The translations under genes and the position numbers were made by a program. A stretch of 57,784 bases of DNA from Gemmatimonadota bacterium (GTDB lineage Bacteria; Gemmatimonadota; Gemmatimonadetes; Palauibacterales; KS3-K002): the NCBI GenBank assembly GCA_020350785.1, contig CP070722.1:2882604-2940387 (forward strand). Reading direction: 5' to 3'. Each line of letters begins with the position of its first letter. Position 1 is the first letter of the stretch. Below are positions 46,889-55,601 of the stretch, piece after piece. The notes under the pieces were generated by a model that made no database searches, was not told the origin of the DNA, and saw nothing but the letters and a program-made list of their open reading frames with translations.

Positions 46889-47913
46889 CACTCTGACCCA
46901 CTGGCAGCCGTGCTGTCGCCAACGGCACCAATCCGCGTTGCGCCTGACCCGGTTGTGTCGATGTCTGCCGTCCCGGTTTCCCGGCGGATCATCTTGTCGA
47001 CGACATATAGTGGTCTGCCCTTGGCCTCCTCGTACACTCGCCCAACGTACTCCCCTATCACCCCGAGAAAGAAGAGATGAACTCCCGAGAGAAACCAGAT
47101 GATCAGTATCAAAGCCGTGAAGCCCTTAGGCGACTGCTCGAGGAACAGCTTGGCATAAAGCGAGTACATCGCAAAAACGGTCGCCAGCCCAACGGAGGCA
47201 GCACCCAGTAGAGCGGCAGCCCTCAAGGGCACAATCGAGAACGCGAAGATTCCGTCGAGCGCGAGCCTGACCAGCCCGACTGCGCTGTACTTGCTCTCTC
47301 CAGACCATCTCTCGGACCTCTGTACCGCGATCCCAGTCTGCTTGAATCCCACCCAGCTCCGCAGACCTCGCAAGTAGCGCTGGTGTTCCCGACTGCGTCG
47401 GATGTGCTCTACGACCCGACGGGACATCAGGCAGAAATCGCCAACATCTACGGGAAGCGGCACCTCCGAAAGCCGAGTCAGCAGCCTATAAAACGCGAAA
47501 TAGCATGACCTCAACCACCACGACTCTTTTCTCCCGACACGCCGCCCGTATACGACATCGTAGCCCTGTTGATATTTTTCGAGAAACTCAGGAATGGCTT
47601 CCGGCGGGTCCTGCAGGTCACCATCCATCACAACTGTCACATCGCCAGTGACGTGATCCAAGGCCGCCGTCAGCGCAGCTTGGTGGCCTAAGTTCCGTGA
47701 CAAAGAGATCAGGACCACTCGGTCATCCTCTCGGGCAGCATTCTCCAAGTGCTCGAGAGTGAGATCCGAGCTTCCATCGTCTACGAAAACGATTTCGTGG
47801 GGACCCCCTGCAATGTCATTGAGCACAGCGCCCACCCGCTGGTGGAGCTCTGTGACCACCGACTCCTCATTGTACACAGGGATGGCGACCGAGACGCGCG
47901 CTCCAGATCTCAC
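46888..47913 (-). CDS. GT2 polyprenyl-phosphate glycosyltransferase (GtrB/DPM-like)
   Basis: 341 residues. A GT2 domain (SVAIPVYNEESVVTELH, IVFVDDGSSDLTLEHL, VVMDGDLQDPPEAIPEFL with the DxD-type DGD, and FCLMSRRVVEHIR) is followed by two membrane helices (SIVPLRAAALLGAASVGLATVFAMYSLY and FTALILIIWFLSGVHLFFLGVIGEYVGRVY). This layout makes polyprenyl-phosphate-linked sugar on the inner leaflet, the donor used by GT-C enzymes such as those nearby. The sugar is unknown. GTG 47913 overlaps the previous stop (GTGA); ATG 47952 is an alternative. Confidence 0.88.
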   Translation of the reverse strand: MRSGARVSVAIPVYNEESVVTELHQRVGAVLNDIAGGPHEIVFVDDGSSDLTLEHLENAAREDDRVVLISLSRNLGHQAALTAALDHVTGDVTVVMDGDLQDPPEAIPEFLEKYQQGYDVVYGRRVGRKESWWLRSCYFAFYRLLTRLSEVPLPVDVGDFCLMSRRVVEHIRRSREHQRYLRGLRSWVGFKQTGIAVQRSERWSGESKYSAVGLVRLALDGIFAFSIVPLRAAALLGAASVGLATVFAMYSLYAKLFLEQSPKGFTALILIIWFLSGVHLFFLGVIGEYVGRVYEEAKGRPLYVVDKMIRRETGTADIDTTGSGATRIGAVGDSTAASGSE

Positions 47914-48524
47914 TTCCGCTTCGCCCGTCCCTTGAAATAGACCATGTTCCATAGCACCACACCCAATGCACCGAGGGGATACGGCTCAAAGACAACCGGC
48001 TCAAAGAATTCAAAGAACAAAGAGCGCCACTCCTCGACATCCCTCGCGTACCTGCCTCGATCCCACCGGGCTAACATCCTCGCAAGGCTTGCGCGTCGCG
48101 GGAGAACGAGATCCAGGACATGCACGTGACCATCCTCGGTCAATAGTTCTCCCAAGTGGGACAAGATGCGGCGAACGTCGGCTGTTTCGATATGGTGTAG
48201 AACGCTGTTTGCGAAGATGAAGTCGAAGGGCCCACGTTCCGACAGAGAGTGGCGGGTGATATCTGCCACGATGAATTCACGCCCATACCGGCGTCGTGCG
48301 TCCTCGACGTAGCTTGCGTTGAGATCAACTCCGAGATACTCGATACCCGCAAACAACGAGGCATTTGTGCCCGGCCCGCAACCCACATCAAGCACACGCC
48401 GCACTCGGCGCAGTTCGGCATGTTTCAGCAGCGGCCTCAGCTTCTTCCCGGCGAAAGGGGTTTGCCACACACGATAGACTGAGGGCCGCGCGAGAATTCG
48501 AGAAAACCGCCTCAATCTCTCCAC
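47910..48524 (-). CDS. Class I SAM-dependent methyltransferase
   Basis: 204 residues. Motif I is VRRVLDVGCGPGTNASLFA, with YLGVDLNASYV next, then IFANSVLHHIETADVRRIL and LLTEDGHVHVLDLVLPR. Substrate unknown. The start is GTG 48524, overlapping the membrane-protein stop by 13 bases, and the end overlaps the GT2 start. The C-terminal EEWRSLFFEFFEPVVFEPYPLGALGVVLWNMVYFKG hydrophobic part may contact membrane lipid, so a lipid-linked substrate is possible. Confidence 0.8.
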   Translation of the reverse strand: MERLRRFSRILARPSVYRVWQTPFAGKKLRPLLKHAELRRVRRVLDVGCGPGTNASLFAGIEYLGVDLNASYVEDARRRYGREFIVADITRHSLSERGPFDFIFANSVLHHIETADVRRILSHLGELLTEDGHVHVLDLVLPRRASLARMLARWDRGRYARDVEEWRSLFFEFFEPVVFEPYPLGALGVVLWNMVYFKGRAKRK

Positions 48525-50356
48525 CTAACGACGAATTTGCCGACCTTCGTCGCCTCCGGGTACCGAACTTCCAATGATTTCAACAGCTCGGGCTTTATTC
48601 CACCCGAAAAATCCGGATTCATGTTTAGCACGACAAATCGAACACGATGGCGATCGAGAGCATTCTCGATCTCACTCATTCTCCTGTTCGGATCATCGAA
48701 GAAGTCAAAGAGAGTTCGCGTGGGATTCCGCAAACCCGACAAAAAGTACACCTCGGGACAGTCGGGCGCCGCATATATGTACTCACCGGTTGCATTCGCG
48801 TGCAGAATAGAGACAATTGCCTCGTACTCCATTTTCTCCACGCCATTCACCAGGACGCCGCCTCGATCGAGCGCTAGTCTCTCCGTTTGATCACTAGGGA
48901 TGTAGCGCAGCCCCATTCCGTATATGAAACCCGTGTTAATCCAGAGCACGCCGAACAAGATGTAGAAGCACAGTAGGGAAATAGGAACGACCTGTGAGCC
49001 AAGGCGCTCAACCGTCAGCAGGGCTAGAACGACAAGCGCCACCAACGGTGCAACATACAAGAAATAGACGGGCGCGGAAAATGGGTATTGCACAAGACTA
49101 TGCACAGCCATCACGCATAGTAGTAGCAAAGTCACTTCTCTCTTGAATGTCGGTCTGCCAGACATTTCAGGCTTGCGCGACAGCACCAGTACGCCGGCAA
49201 CGACAGTCGTGGGCACCGAAATGCGTATCGAATGCCAGACCAGTCGATAGGCCTCGGGCATAAGGGGAGCAGCGATCAGAAGAAAGAGAAGCGGGATACC
49301 GACCAGAGCCAGCTTCACCGATCTTGGATAGCGCAACCGGTACGACGCGTACAGTACTAGAAGCAGACCCGCCGTTACGGTCAGCGCGGGAAGAATCGGA
49401 GGTGGCCGCATGGTCGCGAATCCAAGCCGCTTGATGGGGGCCACGAAAACACCTCTATAGAAGTCGGCGAGCGCACCAGAGGCGACATAAGGAATGAGAA
49501 AGATTGCGACCGGTAGGGCCACGCCAAGAGTGAAGGGAGCGACGCTGTGCCAAAGCCTGCCGAAACGCTCTCGACTCTCCCCACTTGCCAACTTCCACTC
49601 ACCGAACAGAAACAGCGCCGAGAGCAGGCCCCCCGGCAGCACGAAGTGCACAAACTCTTCAAGGCGCATCCGCCCAACGACGATCCTTAGCAGCAAGATC
49701 AGGAAGAAGAGCACCGCCGTGGTTACCACGAGCGAGTAGCTCCAGCCACGCCTGGGCTGTGCCTGTCCCTTCTCTCGCATGGCGGATTGTTCGTGGAAGG
49801 CTAAGAAGAGCAGTACTCCGGCTATGTAATACAAGCCGATCAGCTTGGCGAGAAAGGAGAGACCCCCACATATACCTGCCGTCAGCAACCAGCGGCGCCG
49901 CCCGCTCTCCAGGTAGCGTACGACAGCAGCTATACCGAACGTAGCCATGAACAGATTGTACCAAGAGGGAACCGGCGCAGAATAGTTTGGCAGGCTCCAG
50001 ACCACTGAAACGAGGACGACTGCTGCAGCCGCCAGTGGGTGAGCAAGGCGTCGTGCAACGTAGTAAAGGGCTGGCAACCAAGCCAGGAAGAACAGATACA
50101 GGACGATTCGGAGCGAAATCAGGTTGAGGCCGAGAACCCGAAACGCGAGTGCGTTAAGGTAGGTCAACCCTCCGGTGTAGATCTCGTCGAAGTCGCGATG
50201 AGGCAGCTCTCCAGCCAGGACCCGTTCGGCGGCATGGCCCAAGGCTCCCGCGTCGTGCGCAACCCAGCCGCGATCGAGGTAATGCAGGGCAAGTGCGGCA
50301 CTGATCCCAAAGAGGAGTAGTACGATTACTCGGGGTCGGAGGAAGCCAGGATCCAC
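48512..50356 (-). CDS. Multi-pass membrane protein, GT39-like
   Basis: 614 residues, about twelve helices. The first loop has HDAGALGHAAERVLAGELPHRDFDEIYTGGLTYLNALAFRVLG, a pattern found in PMT/GT39-like glycosyltransferases (acidic residues after helix 1). A C-terminal soluble part (about 480-614) includes YIYAAPDCPEVYFLSGLRNPTRTLFDFF. The start is GTG 50356. Codons and base composition are less G+C-rich than in neighbours (32 of 60 G+C in 48961-49020 by hand count). It heads a four-gene unit with the two methyltransferases and GT2. Confidence 0.7.
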   Translation of the reverse strand: MDPGFLRPRVIVLLLFGISAALALHYLDRGWVAHDAGALGHAAERVLAGELPHRDFDEIYTGGLTYLNALAFRVLGLNLISLRIVLYLFFLAWLPALYYVARRLAHPLAAAAVVLVSVVWSLPNYSAPVPSWYNLFMATFGIAAVVRYLESGRRRWLLTAGICGGLSFLAKLIGLYYIAGVLLFLAFHEQSAMREKGQAQPRRGWSYSLVVTTAVLFFLILLLRIVVGRMRLEEFVHFVLPGGLLSALFLFGEWKLASGESRERFGRLWHSVAPFTLGVALPVAIFLIPYVASGALADFYRGVFVAPIKRLGFATMRPPPILPALTVTAGLLLVLYASYRLRYPRSVKLALVGIPLLFLLIAAPLMPEAYRLVWHSIRISVPTTVVAGVLVLSRKPEMSGRPTFKREVTLLLLCVMAVHSLVQYPFSAPVYFLYVAPLVALVVLALLTVERLGSQVVPISLLCFYILFGVLWINTGFIYGMGLRYIPSDQTERLALDRGGVLVNGVEKMEYEAIVSILHANATGEYIYAAPDCPEVYFLSGLRNPTRTLFDFFDDPNRRMSEIENALDRHRVRFVVLNMNPDFSGGIKPELLKSLEVRYPEATKVGKFVVRWRD

Positions 50357-50406
50357 ACCCTACTCGCTCTGAGAGGTCTGAAGAAAAACACAGCCAGGGT
50401 CGCGGG

Positions 50407-50423
50407 CAGCAGGGCCCCTGCTG
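50407..50423 (-). terminator. Weak hairpin downstream of pilC
   Basis: The perfect 7-base-pair inverted repeat CAGCAGG/CCTGCTG around a 3-base loop lies 52 bases after the pilC stop (minus strand). A T-tract (50388-50384) begins 18 bases further on, too far for a standard intrinsic terminator. Confidence 0.3.
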
Positions 50424-50474
50424 GCCGTAGATTGTGGGGGGACGACGGGGTTTTAGCCGGAGGCGGCGTTCGTA

Positions 50475-51677
50475 TTACTGTCCCACCACGTTGATCATGT
50501 CGAAGATCGGCAGGTACATCGCCACGATCATCCCGCCCACGACGACCCCCAGGAACACGATGAGCAGTGGCTCCATCGCCGCCAGCAGCGCCTCGACCGC
50601 GGTATCGACCTCGTCATCGTAGAAGTCGGCGATCTTGTCCAGCATCTCGTCGATTGTACCCGTCTGCTCGCCGACATTGATCATCTGAGTGACCATCGGC
50701 GGGAAGACGCCCGACTGCTTGAGCGGTTCGGCAATCGTCTCGCCGCCAGCGATCGAGGAGCGGCTGCGCATCACGGCATCGTGAATGACTCGGTTGCCCG
50801 CGGTACGCGCCGTTATCTCGAGACCGTCCAGAATGGAGACGCCTGAAGACAGCAACGTCCCGAGCGTCCGCGTGAACCGCGCCACAGCCGTCTTGCGCAG
50901 CAGGTCGCCGATGATCGGTATTCGGAGCAGCAGCCTGTCCAACGCCAGCCGGCCCTGCGTCGTCCGATAGTAGCTGCGAATGATGAAGACTCCGGCGGCG
51001 ATCAGCGCGATGATCAACCACCAGTAGCCCTGGAGCACTTCGGACAGCCAGATCACCAGCCGAGTGGGCGCCGGCAAGGCCAAGTCGACGCTGGCAAACA
51101 TGCTTTCGAAAGTGGGGATCACGAACACCAGCAGCACGGTGACCGCGGTCACGGCCACGGCGAGAATGACCGCCGGATAGATCATCGCGCCTTTGACCTT
51201 CCGGATCAGCGCTTCGTTCTTCTCCAAGAATACCGAGAGCCGCAACAGAACCGTGTCCAGAATACCGCCCGCCTCACCGGCCGCCACCATGTTGACGTAA
51301 AGATCGGTGAACACCCGGGGGTGGTTGCGTAGCGCGTCCGCCAGGGTCGCGCCCGACTCGACATCCGCCTGCACCTCTCTGATAGACGAAGCCAGGAACT
51401 TGTTCTCGGTCTGCTGGGCCAAGATGTCGAGACACTGGACGAGAGGTAGCCCGGAGTTCACCATCGTGGCGAATTGCCGGGTGAAGTGCACGATCTCCTT
51501 CATCCTGACTCGACGGCCGAAGGCCAGGGATACCTCTTTCGGTTTCTCCCTCACCGTGACCGGGATCAACCGCTGCCTCCGCAAGTAGCCGATTACGGCC
51601 TCGCGGTTCGGCAGGTCGACGTTCCCCGTCTGGATGTCGCCCGTTACTGTCTTGGCGCTGTAGATGAAGATCGGCAT
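50475..51677 (-). CDS. pilC: Pilus inner-membrane platform protein PilC
   Basis: 400 residues. Two T2SSF domains (about 65-185 and 265-390), each followed by a helix, form the polytopic platform. Visible features are RQFATMVNSGLPLVQCLDIL, AGEAGGILDTVLLRLSVFLE, and the second copy RFTRTLGTLLSSGVSILDGLEIT with GEQTGTIDEMLDKIADFYDDEV. It interacts with PilB and PilM. Start ATG 51677, 58 bases downstream of the pilT stop. Next to it are pilT and pilB, so the pilus motor genes are together here, far from pilMNOPQ. Confidence 0.94.
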   Translation of the reverse strand: MPIFIYSAKTVTGDIQTGNVDLPNREAVIGYLRRQRLIPVTVREKPKEVSLAFGRRVRMKEIVHFTRQFATMVNSGLPLVQCLDILAQQTENKFLASSIREVQADVESGATLADALRNHPRVFTDLYVNMVAAGEAGGILDTVLLRLSVFLEKNEALIRKVKGAMIYPAVILAVAVTAVTVLLVFVIPTFESMFASVDLALPAPTRLVIWLSEVLQGYWWLIIALIAAGVFIIRSYYRTTQGRLALDRLLLRIPIIGDLLRKTAVARFTRTLGTLLSSGVSILDGLEITARTAGNRVIHDAVMRSRSSIAGGETIAEPLKQSGVFPPMVTQMINVGEQTGTIDEMLDKIADFYDDEVDTAVEALLAAMEPLLIVFLGVVVGGMIVAMYLPIFDMINVVGQ

Positions 51678-51735
51678 CTCTCAATCCCCGCTGCGCTGGA
51701 TCGGCGGCCCTTTGGCCTCGTAGCTTCGCAGTATC

Positions 51736-52821
51736 CTATGCTGGAACCGGCTCGCCCGCCATTCTCAGGAGCTCGTTCGGGTCGGCCGAGCGCTTCAGTG
51801 CCTCATCGAGCTTGACGTCACTCTGCAACACCAGCTGATAGAGCGCGTCGTTCAGGGTCTGCATTCCGTGCTTCTTGCCTGCCTGCATCAGTCCGTAGAT
51901 CTGCTGGATCTTGGCATCGCGGATCACCGAGCGGATCGCCGGCGTTGCTACCAGGACCTCGCAGGCCACCGAGCGCCCGCGCCCTCGCGCCTTGGGCAAC
52001 AGAGTTTGAGTCACCACTCCCTCCAGAACGAACGACAGTTGCGCCCGTACCTGGGACTGCTGGTGCGATGGGAACACATCGATGATACGGTTGATGCTTT
52101 CGGCGGCCGAGTTGGTGTGCAGCGTTGCGAGGCAGAGGTGCCCGGTCTCAGCGGCCGTCAGCGTCATCGCAATCGTCTCGAGGTCTCTCATCTCGCCCAC
52201 CAGCAGGATATCGGGGTCCTGCCGCAGCGCGTATTTCAAGGCATTCGAGAAGCTCTGCGTATCGCTTCCGACCTCGCGCTGATTGATCATGCAGCTCTGA
52301 TGCCGGTGAATGAACTCGATCGGCTCCTCGATCGTGATGATGTGACCCTTGCGGCTCTTGTTTATGTGGTCCACCATCGCCGCCAGGGTCGTCGACTTGC
52401 CCGATCCCGTCGGCCCCGTGACCAGCACCAAACCACGCGGACGGTCGGCCAGTTTCCTGAGGATCGGCGGAAGTCCCAGCTCCTCGAAGTTCAAGATATT
52501 GAAGGGGATCAGTCGGATCGCCAGCGCGACGCAGCCGCGCTGCCGGTAGGCGTTCCCGCGGAAGCGAGCCAGGTTCTGAATCCCGAAAGAAAAGTCCAGC
52601 TCGTCCTCCTGCTCGAACCGCTTCTTCTGGCTGTCCGTCAGGATCGAGTAGGTCAAGTGCAGCGTGTCTTTCGGCACCAGTACCTTCTCCGAGCTCGCAT
52701 TCACGAGATCACCGTCGATCCGCAGCTTCGGCCGGTCTCCGGCCGTCAGGTGAAGATCGGAGGCCTGTCGCTCGATCATCTCCTCGAGCAATGCCCGGAT
52801 ACTCAGTGTGTTCATTTGCAT
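51736..52821 (-). CDS. pilT: Pilus retraction ATPase PilT
   Basis: 361 residues. The N-terminal PAS-like domain (about 1-100) is followed by a RecA-like ATPase with Walker A GPTGSGKSTT, the Asp box IITIEEPIEFIH, Walker B DILLVGEMRD and the His box LATLHTNSA. The C-terminal motif AIRSVIRDAKIQQIYGLMQ corresponds to the AIRNLIRE retraction motif of PilT. ATG 52821 or ATG 52815 may be used. It powers pilus retraction and twitching or DNA uptake. Confidence 0.95.
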   Translation of the reverse strand: MQMNTLSIRALLEEMIERQASDLHLTAGDRPKLRIDGDLVNASSEKVLVPKDTLHLTYSILTDSQKKRFEQEDELDFSFGIQNLARFRGNAYRQRGCVALAIRLIPFNILNFEELGLPPILRKLADRPRGLVLVTGPTGSGKSTTLAAMVDHINKSRKGHIITIEEPIEFIHRHQSCMINQREVGSDTQSFSNALKYALRQDPDILLVGEMRDLETIAMTLTAAETGHLCLATLHTNSAAESINRIIDVFPSHQQSQVRAQLSFVLEGVVTQTLLPKARGRGRSVACEVLVATPAIRSVIRDAKIQQIYGLMQAGKKHGMQTLNDALYQLVLQSDVKLDEALKRSADPNELLRMAGEPVPA

Positions 52822-52897
52822 GGCTCGTAGTCGGCGCCTGCGGCGCGGGTCATTCCGAGTTTGCTTTGGAGTTAGGGCTGCCCTGCTCAGCTCTAAT

Positions 52898-52914
52898 CTG
52901 GTTCGGTCAACCAG
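52898..52914. repeat. Short dyad between pilT and pilB
   Basis: CTGGTT (52898-52903) and AACCAG (52909-52914) are perfect complements around CGGTC. It lies 77 bases ahead of the pilT start in a 176-base gap that has no clear -10/-35 pair. It may be an operator or chance. Confidence 0.25.
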
Positions 52915-52997
52915 CGAATTCTAGGGGCAACGACAGCTCACGGCAGGGGGAGTGAACGCTGCAGCGGTTTCCCTGCAACCGGCGCGGCCGTGAGGGA

Positions 52998-54719
52998 CTA
53001 CGCCGCCGTTTCCTTTAGCACCTCTTCCAGCGTCGTAATACCTTTCGACACCTTGATCAGACCGTCGTCGCGCAGGGTGAGCATGCCGTCTTTCACCGCC
53101 TGGCTCTTCATGACATCGGCGCTTTCACCCTGCATAATGATGCGGCGGATCCTATTGGTGATCGGCATCACTTCGTACAGGCCCTGCCGCCCACGATATC
53201 CGGTGCCGTCGCACAGATCGCAACCCTCACCCCGATAGAACTTCAGCTGCGCCAGCTGCTCCGGAGTCAGGCTCGCCGCCTCCAACAATTCGTCGCTGGG
53301 ACTGATCTCGACCTTGCAGCTGCTGCAGATCCTCCGCACCAGTCGCTGAGCCGTAACGAGGTTCACGGCCGAGGCGACGTTGAACGGCTCTACGCCGATA
53401 TCGATTAAACGCGTGATCGTCGATGCCGCATCGTTCGTGTGCAAAGTCGACAGCACCAAGTGCCCCGTGAGCGCCGCCTTGATCGCGATGCCCGCCGTCT
53501 CCATGTCGCGGATCTCACCAACCAGGATCACGTTGGGATCCTGCCGCAGGAAGGCTCGCAGACACGAGGCGAAAGTGAGGCCGATGTCGGGCCGCACCTG
53601 GACCTGGTTGATACCGCGGAGGTTGTACTCGACCGGGTCCTCCGCGGTTATGATGTTCACCTCCTCGGTGTTGATCTTCATTATCGCTGAATACAGCGTG
53701 GTCGTCTTACCGGATCCGGTGGGACCGGTGACCAGGACCATTCCGTAAGGATTGCGAATGGCGTGCAGGAAGTCCTTCTCCGACTGCGGCTCCATGCCGA
53801 ACTTCTCTAAGTCGAGCTGCAAGTTGGACTTGTCCAGAATTCGCAGCACGATCTTCTCGCCGAAGAGCCCGGGCAGCGTCGACACTCGAAAGTCGATCAC
53901 CCTCTTGCCCATCCGCATCTTGATGCGACCGTCCTGAGGCACACGGCGCTCGGCGATGTTGAGGTCAGCCAGAATCTTCACACGACTCGTCAGCGCCGCC
54001 TTCATGCGCGTCGGCGGACGCATGATCTCTCGCAGCGCCCCGTCCACACGGAACCGAATTCTGATCTCCTTCTCATAGGGTTCGATATGGATATCGCTGG
54101 CACCCTTCTGCACGGCGCTGGTCAGAATGCCGTTGATCAGCTTGACCACCGGAGCTTCCTCGACCTGCGCCTGGAGGGCGGTGACCGACAGATCGTCGTC
54201 GCTCGCCCCCTCCATCACTTCGATGTCCTCTTCGTCAAACTCGCGGAGCAGATCCTGAAGGCCGTCCTCGGGACCCTCGTAGTACTTCTCCACCGACTTG
54301 CGCAGCGAGTACTCGCCCGCCACCACCGGCTCAATGTCGTAGCCCGTGGAAAAGCGCAATTCGTCGATGGCGTCCAGATTGGTGGGATTCGCCATGGCGA
54401 CGGTGAGGGTGCGACCCACGCGCCGCAGCGGCAAGACCAGGTGTCGCGTGGCGATCTCCGGCTTCACCAGGCCGATCACCCGCTTGTCGATTTGCTCGAT
54501 CCGCGAGAGATCTACCGCCTTGACCCGGTACTTCCGGGCCAGCACGCGTGTCAGATCGGTCTCCGAGACCAGCCCCATCGCCACCAGCGTATAGCCCAGC
54601 CGGTAGCCATTGGAGCGCTGCTCGCTGAGGGCGGCGCGCAATTGCTCCGCGGTGATCAGCCCTTCGCGGACCAGCAGGTCGCCGATCAGATCACTGGATT
54701 TCGTTCGGGTCGTAGCCAT
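52998..54719 (-). CDS. pilB: Pilus extension ATPase PilB
   Basis: 573 residues. The N-terminal T2SSE_N domain (about 5-130: IGDLLVREGLITAEQLRAAL) precedes a linker and the GspE-type ATPase. This has DIHIEPYEKEIRIRFRVDG, Walker A GPTGSGKTTTLYSA, Walker B NVILVGEIRDMETA, LSTLHTNDAA and a zinc-binding four-cysteine motif (RRICSSCKVE and CDLCDGTGYRGR). It drives pilus extension. ATG 54719 (MATTRTKSSDLIGDLL) is preferred over upstream open codons. Confidence 0.96.
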   Translation of the reverse strand: MATTRTKSSDLIGDLLVREGLITAEQLRAALSEQRSNGYRLGYTLVAMGLVSETDLTRVLARKYRVKAVDLSRIEQIDKRVIGLVKPEIATRHLVLPLRRVGRTLTVAMANPTNLDAIDELRFSTGYDIEPVVAGEYSLRKSVEKYYEGPEDGLQDLLREFDEEDIEVMEGASDDDLSVTALQAQVEEAPVVKLINGILTSAVQKGASDIHIEPYEKEIRIRFRVDGALREIMRPPTRMKAALTSRVKILADLNIAERRVPQDGRIKMRMGKRVIDFRVSTLPGLFGEKIVLRILDKSNLQLDLEKFGMEPQSEKDFLHAIRNPYGMVLVTGPTGSGKTTTLYSAIMKINTEEVNIITAEDPVEYNLRGINQVQVRPDIGLTFASCLRAFLRQDPNVILVGEIRDMETAGIAIKAALTGHLVLSTLHTNDAASTITRLIDIGVEPFNVASAVNLVTAQRLVRRICSSCKVEISPSDELLEAASLTPEQLAQLKFYRGEGCDLCDGTGYRGRQGLYEVMPITNRIRRIIMQGESADVMKSQAVKDGMLTLRDDGLIKVSKGITTLEEVLKETAA

Positions 54720-54806
54720 TCCGACTGGAGTAATGGGTGCCGAAGCTGAACCCGGTGGCGGGGGGAGTACGGCAACTATCAAAGCTGCTGGAAGTTACGG
54801 GAAGTG

Positions 54807-55472
54807 TCAAGATCCGAGCCGCGCCCGCCCCTTGAGCCGCGCTACAGTCGCAGAGCCGATCCCCGGAACGTCCAGCAGATCCTCCCAACTTCGAAACGGG
54901 CCGTGCTCCTCTCTCCACCTCACGATCGCCGCCGACCGCGTCGGCCCGATCCCCGGCAGCTGTTCCAGCTGCCCGCCTGTCGCTTTGTTCAGGTCCACCG
55001 GCTCGCTGGCACCGTCTCCCGATCGCCCCACCTGCGCCTCCGCGCTCGCCACCGGCCCATCAGGTGCGGTCCTCAGCGTCAGATGCGGAGCCAGGCGACC
55101 CAGAGTACTACTCCCCACGCCCGGAACGCGTTCCAGCTCCGCAAGCGAGCGAAACGGCCCGTTCTCCTTGCGATTCGCCACAATCGCCCGGGCCAGGGCC
55201 GGACCTACTCCCGGCAGGCGATCCAGCTCGCCCTCGTCGGCGGAGTTCGGGTCGATCCGCTCGTCCACACCCAGCGGCCGCCGCCGCCGTTCGGACTCCG
55301 CGCTCAGCGATTCCGCTACCGCGAGCACCGAATCGATGCCACCGACCGAGCCCAGCCCCGAGGTAGCGATCGGCGCCGCGGCTGGCGTCAGCAGCAGCCT
55401 ACCCACCGCCGATAGCAAGACGAGGACCGCGCTCGCCAGCAGCGCTCGAGTTTCACCCTCTGTGAGCGTCAT
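54807..55472 (-). CDS. comEA: ComEA-type protein with two helix-hairpin-helix domains
   Basis: 221 residues. A membrane or signal helix at about 8-32 (ETRALLASAVLVLLSAVG) is followed by a Ser/Ala linker and two (HhH)2 units of the ComEA type: IDPNSADEGELDRLPGVGPALARAIVANRKENGPF and VDLNKATGGQLEQLPGIGPTRSAAIVRWREEHGPF. ComEA binds DNA in the periplasm during natural transformation. Most ComEA proteins have one such unit, so the duplication is unusual. It lies 87 bases upstream of pilB. Confidence 0.85.
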   Translation of the reverse strand: MTLTEGETRALLASAVLVLLSAVGRLLLTPAAAPIATSGLGSVGGIDSVLAVAESLSAESERRRRPLGVDERIDPNSADEGELDRLPGVGPALARAIVANRKENGPFRSLAELERVPGVGSSTLGRLAPHLTLRTAPDGPVASAEAQVGRSGDGASEPVDLNKATGGQLEQLPGIGPTRSAAIVRWREEHGPFRSWEDLLDVPGIGSATVARLKGRARLGS

Positions 55473-55601
55473 GGGCGTGCGCCAGGTTCCTGACCGTCAC
55501 CTTCACAACCAGCCTACGTTCACGCCAGAAAACTCGTCGGTGCCCTCAACGTCCCGTCAACACGGCAAGCCCAAGGTCCGGCGAACCGGCGCCGTCGCAG
55601 T

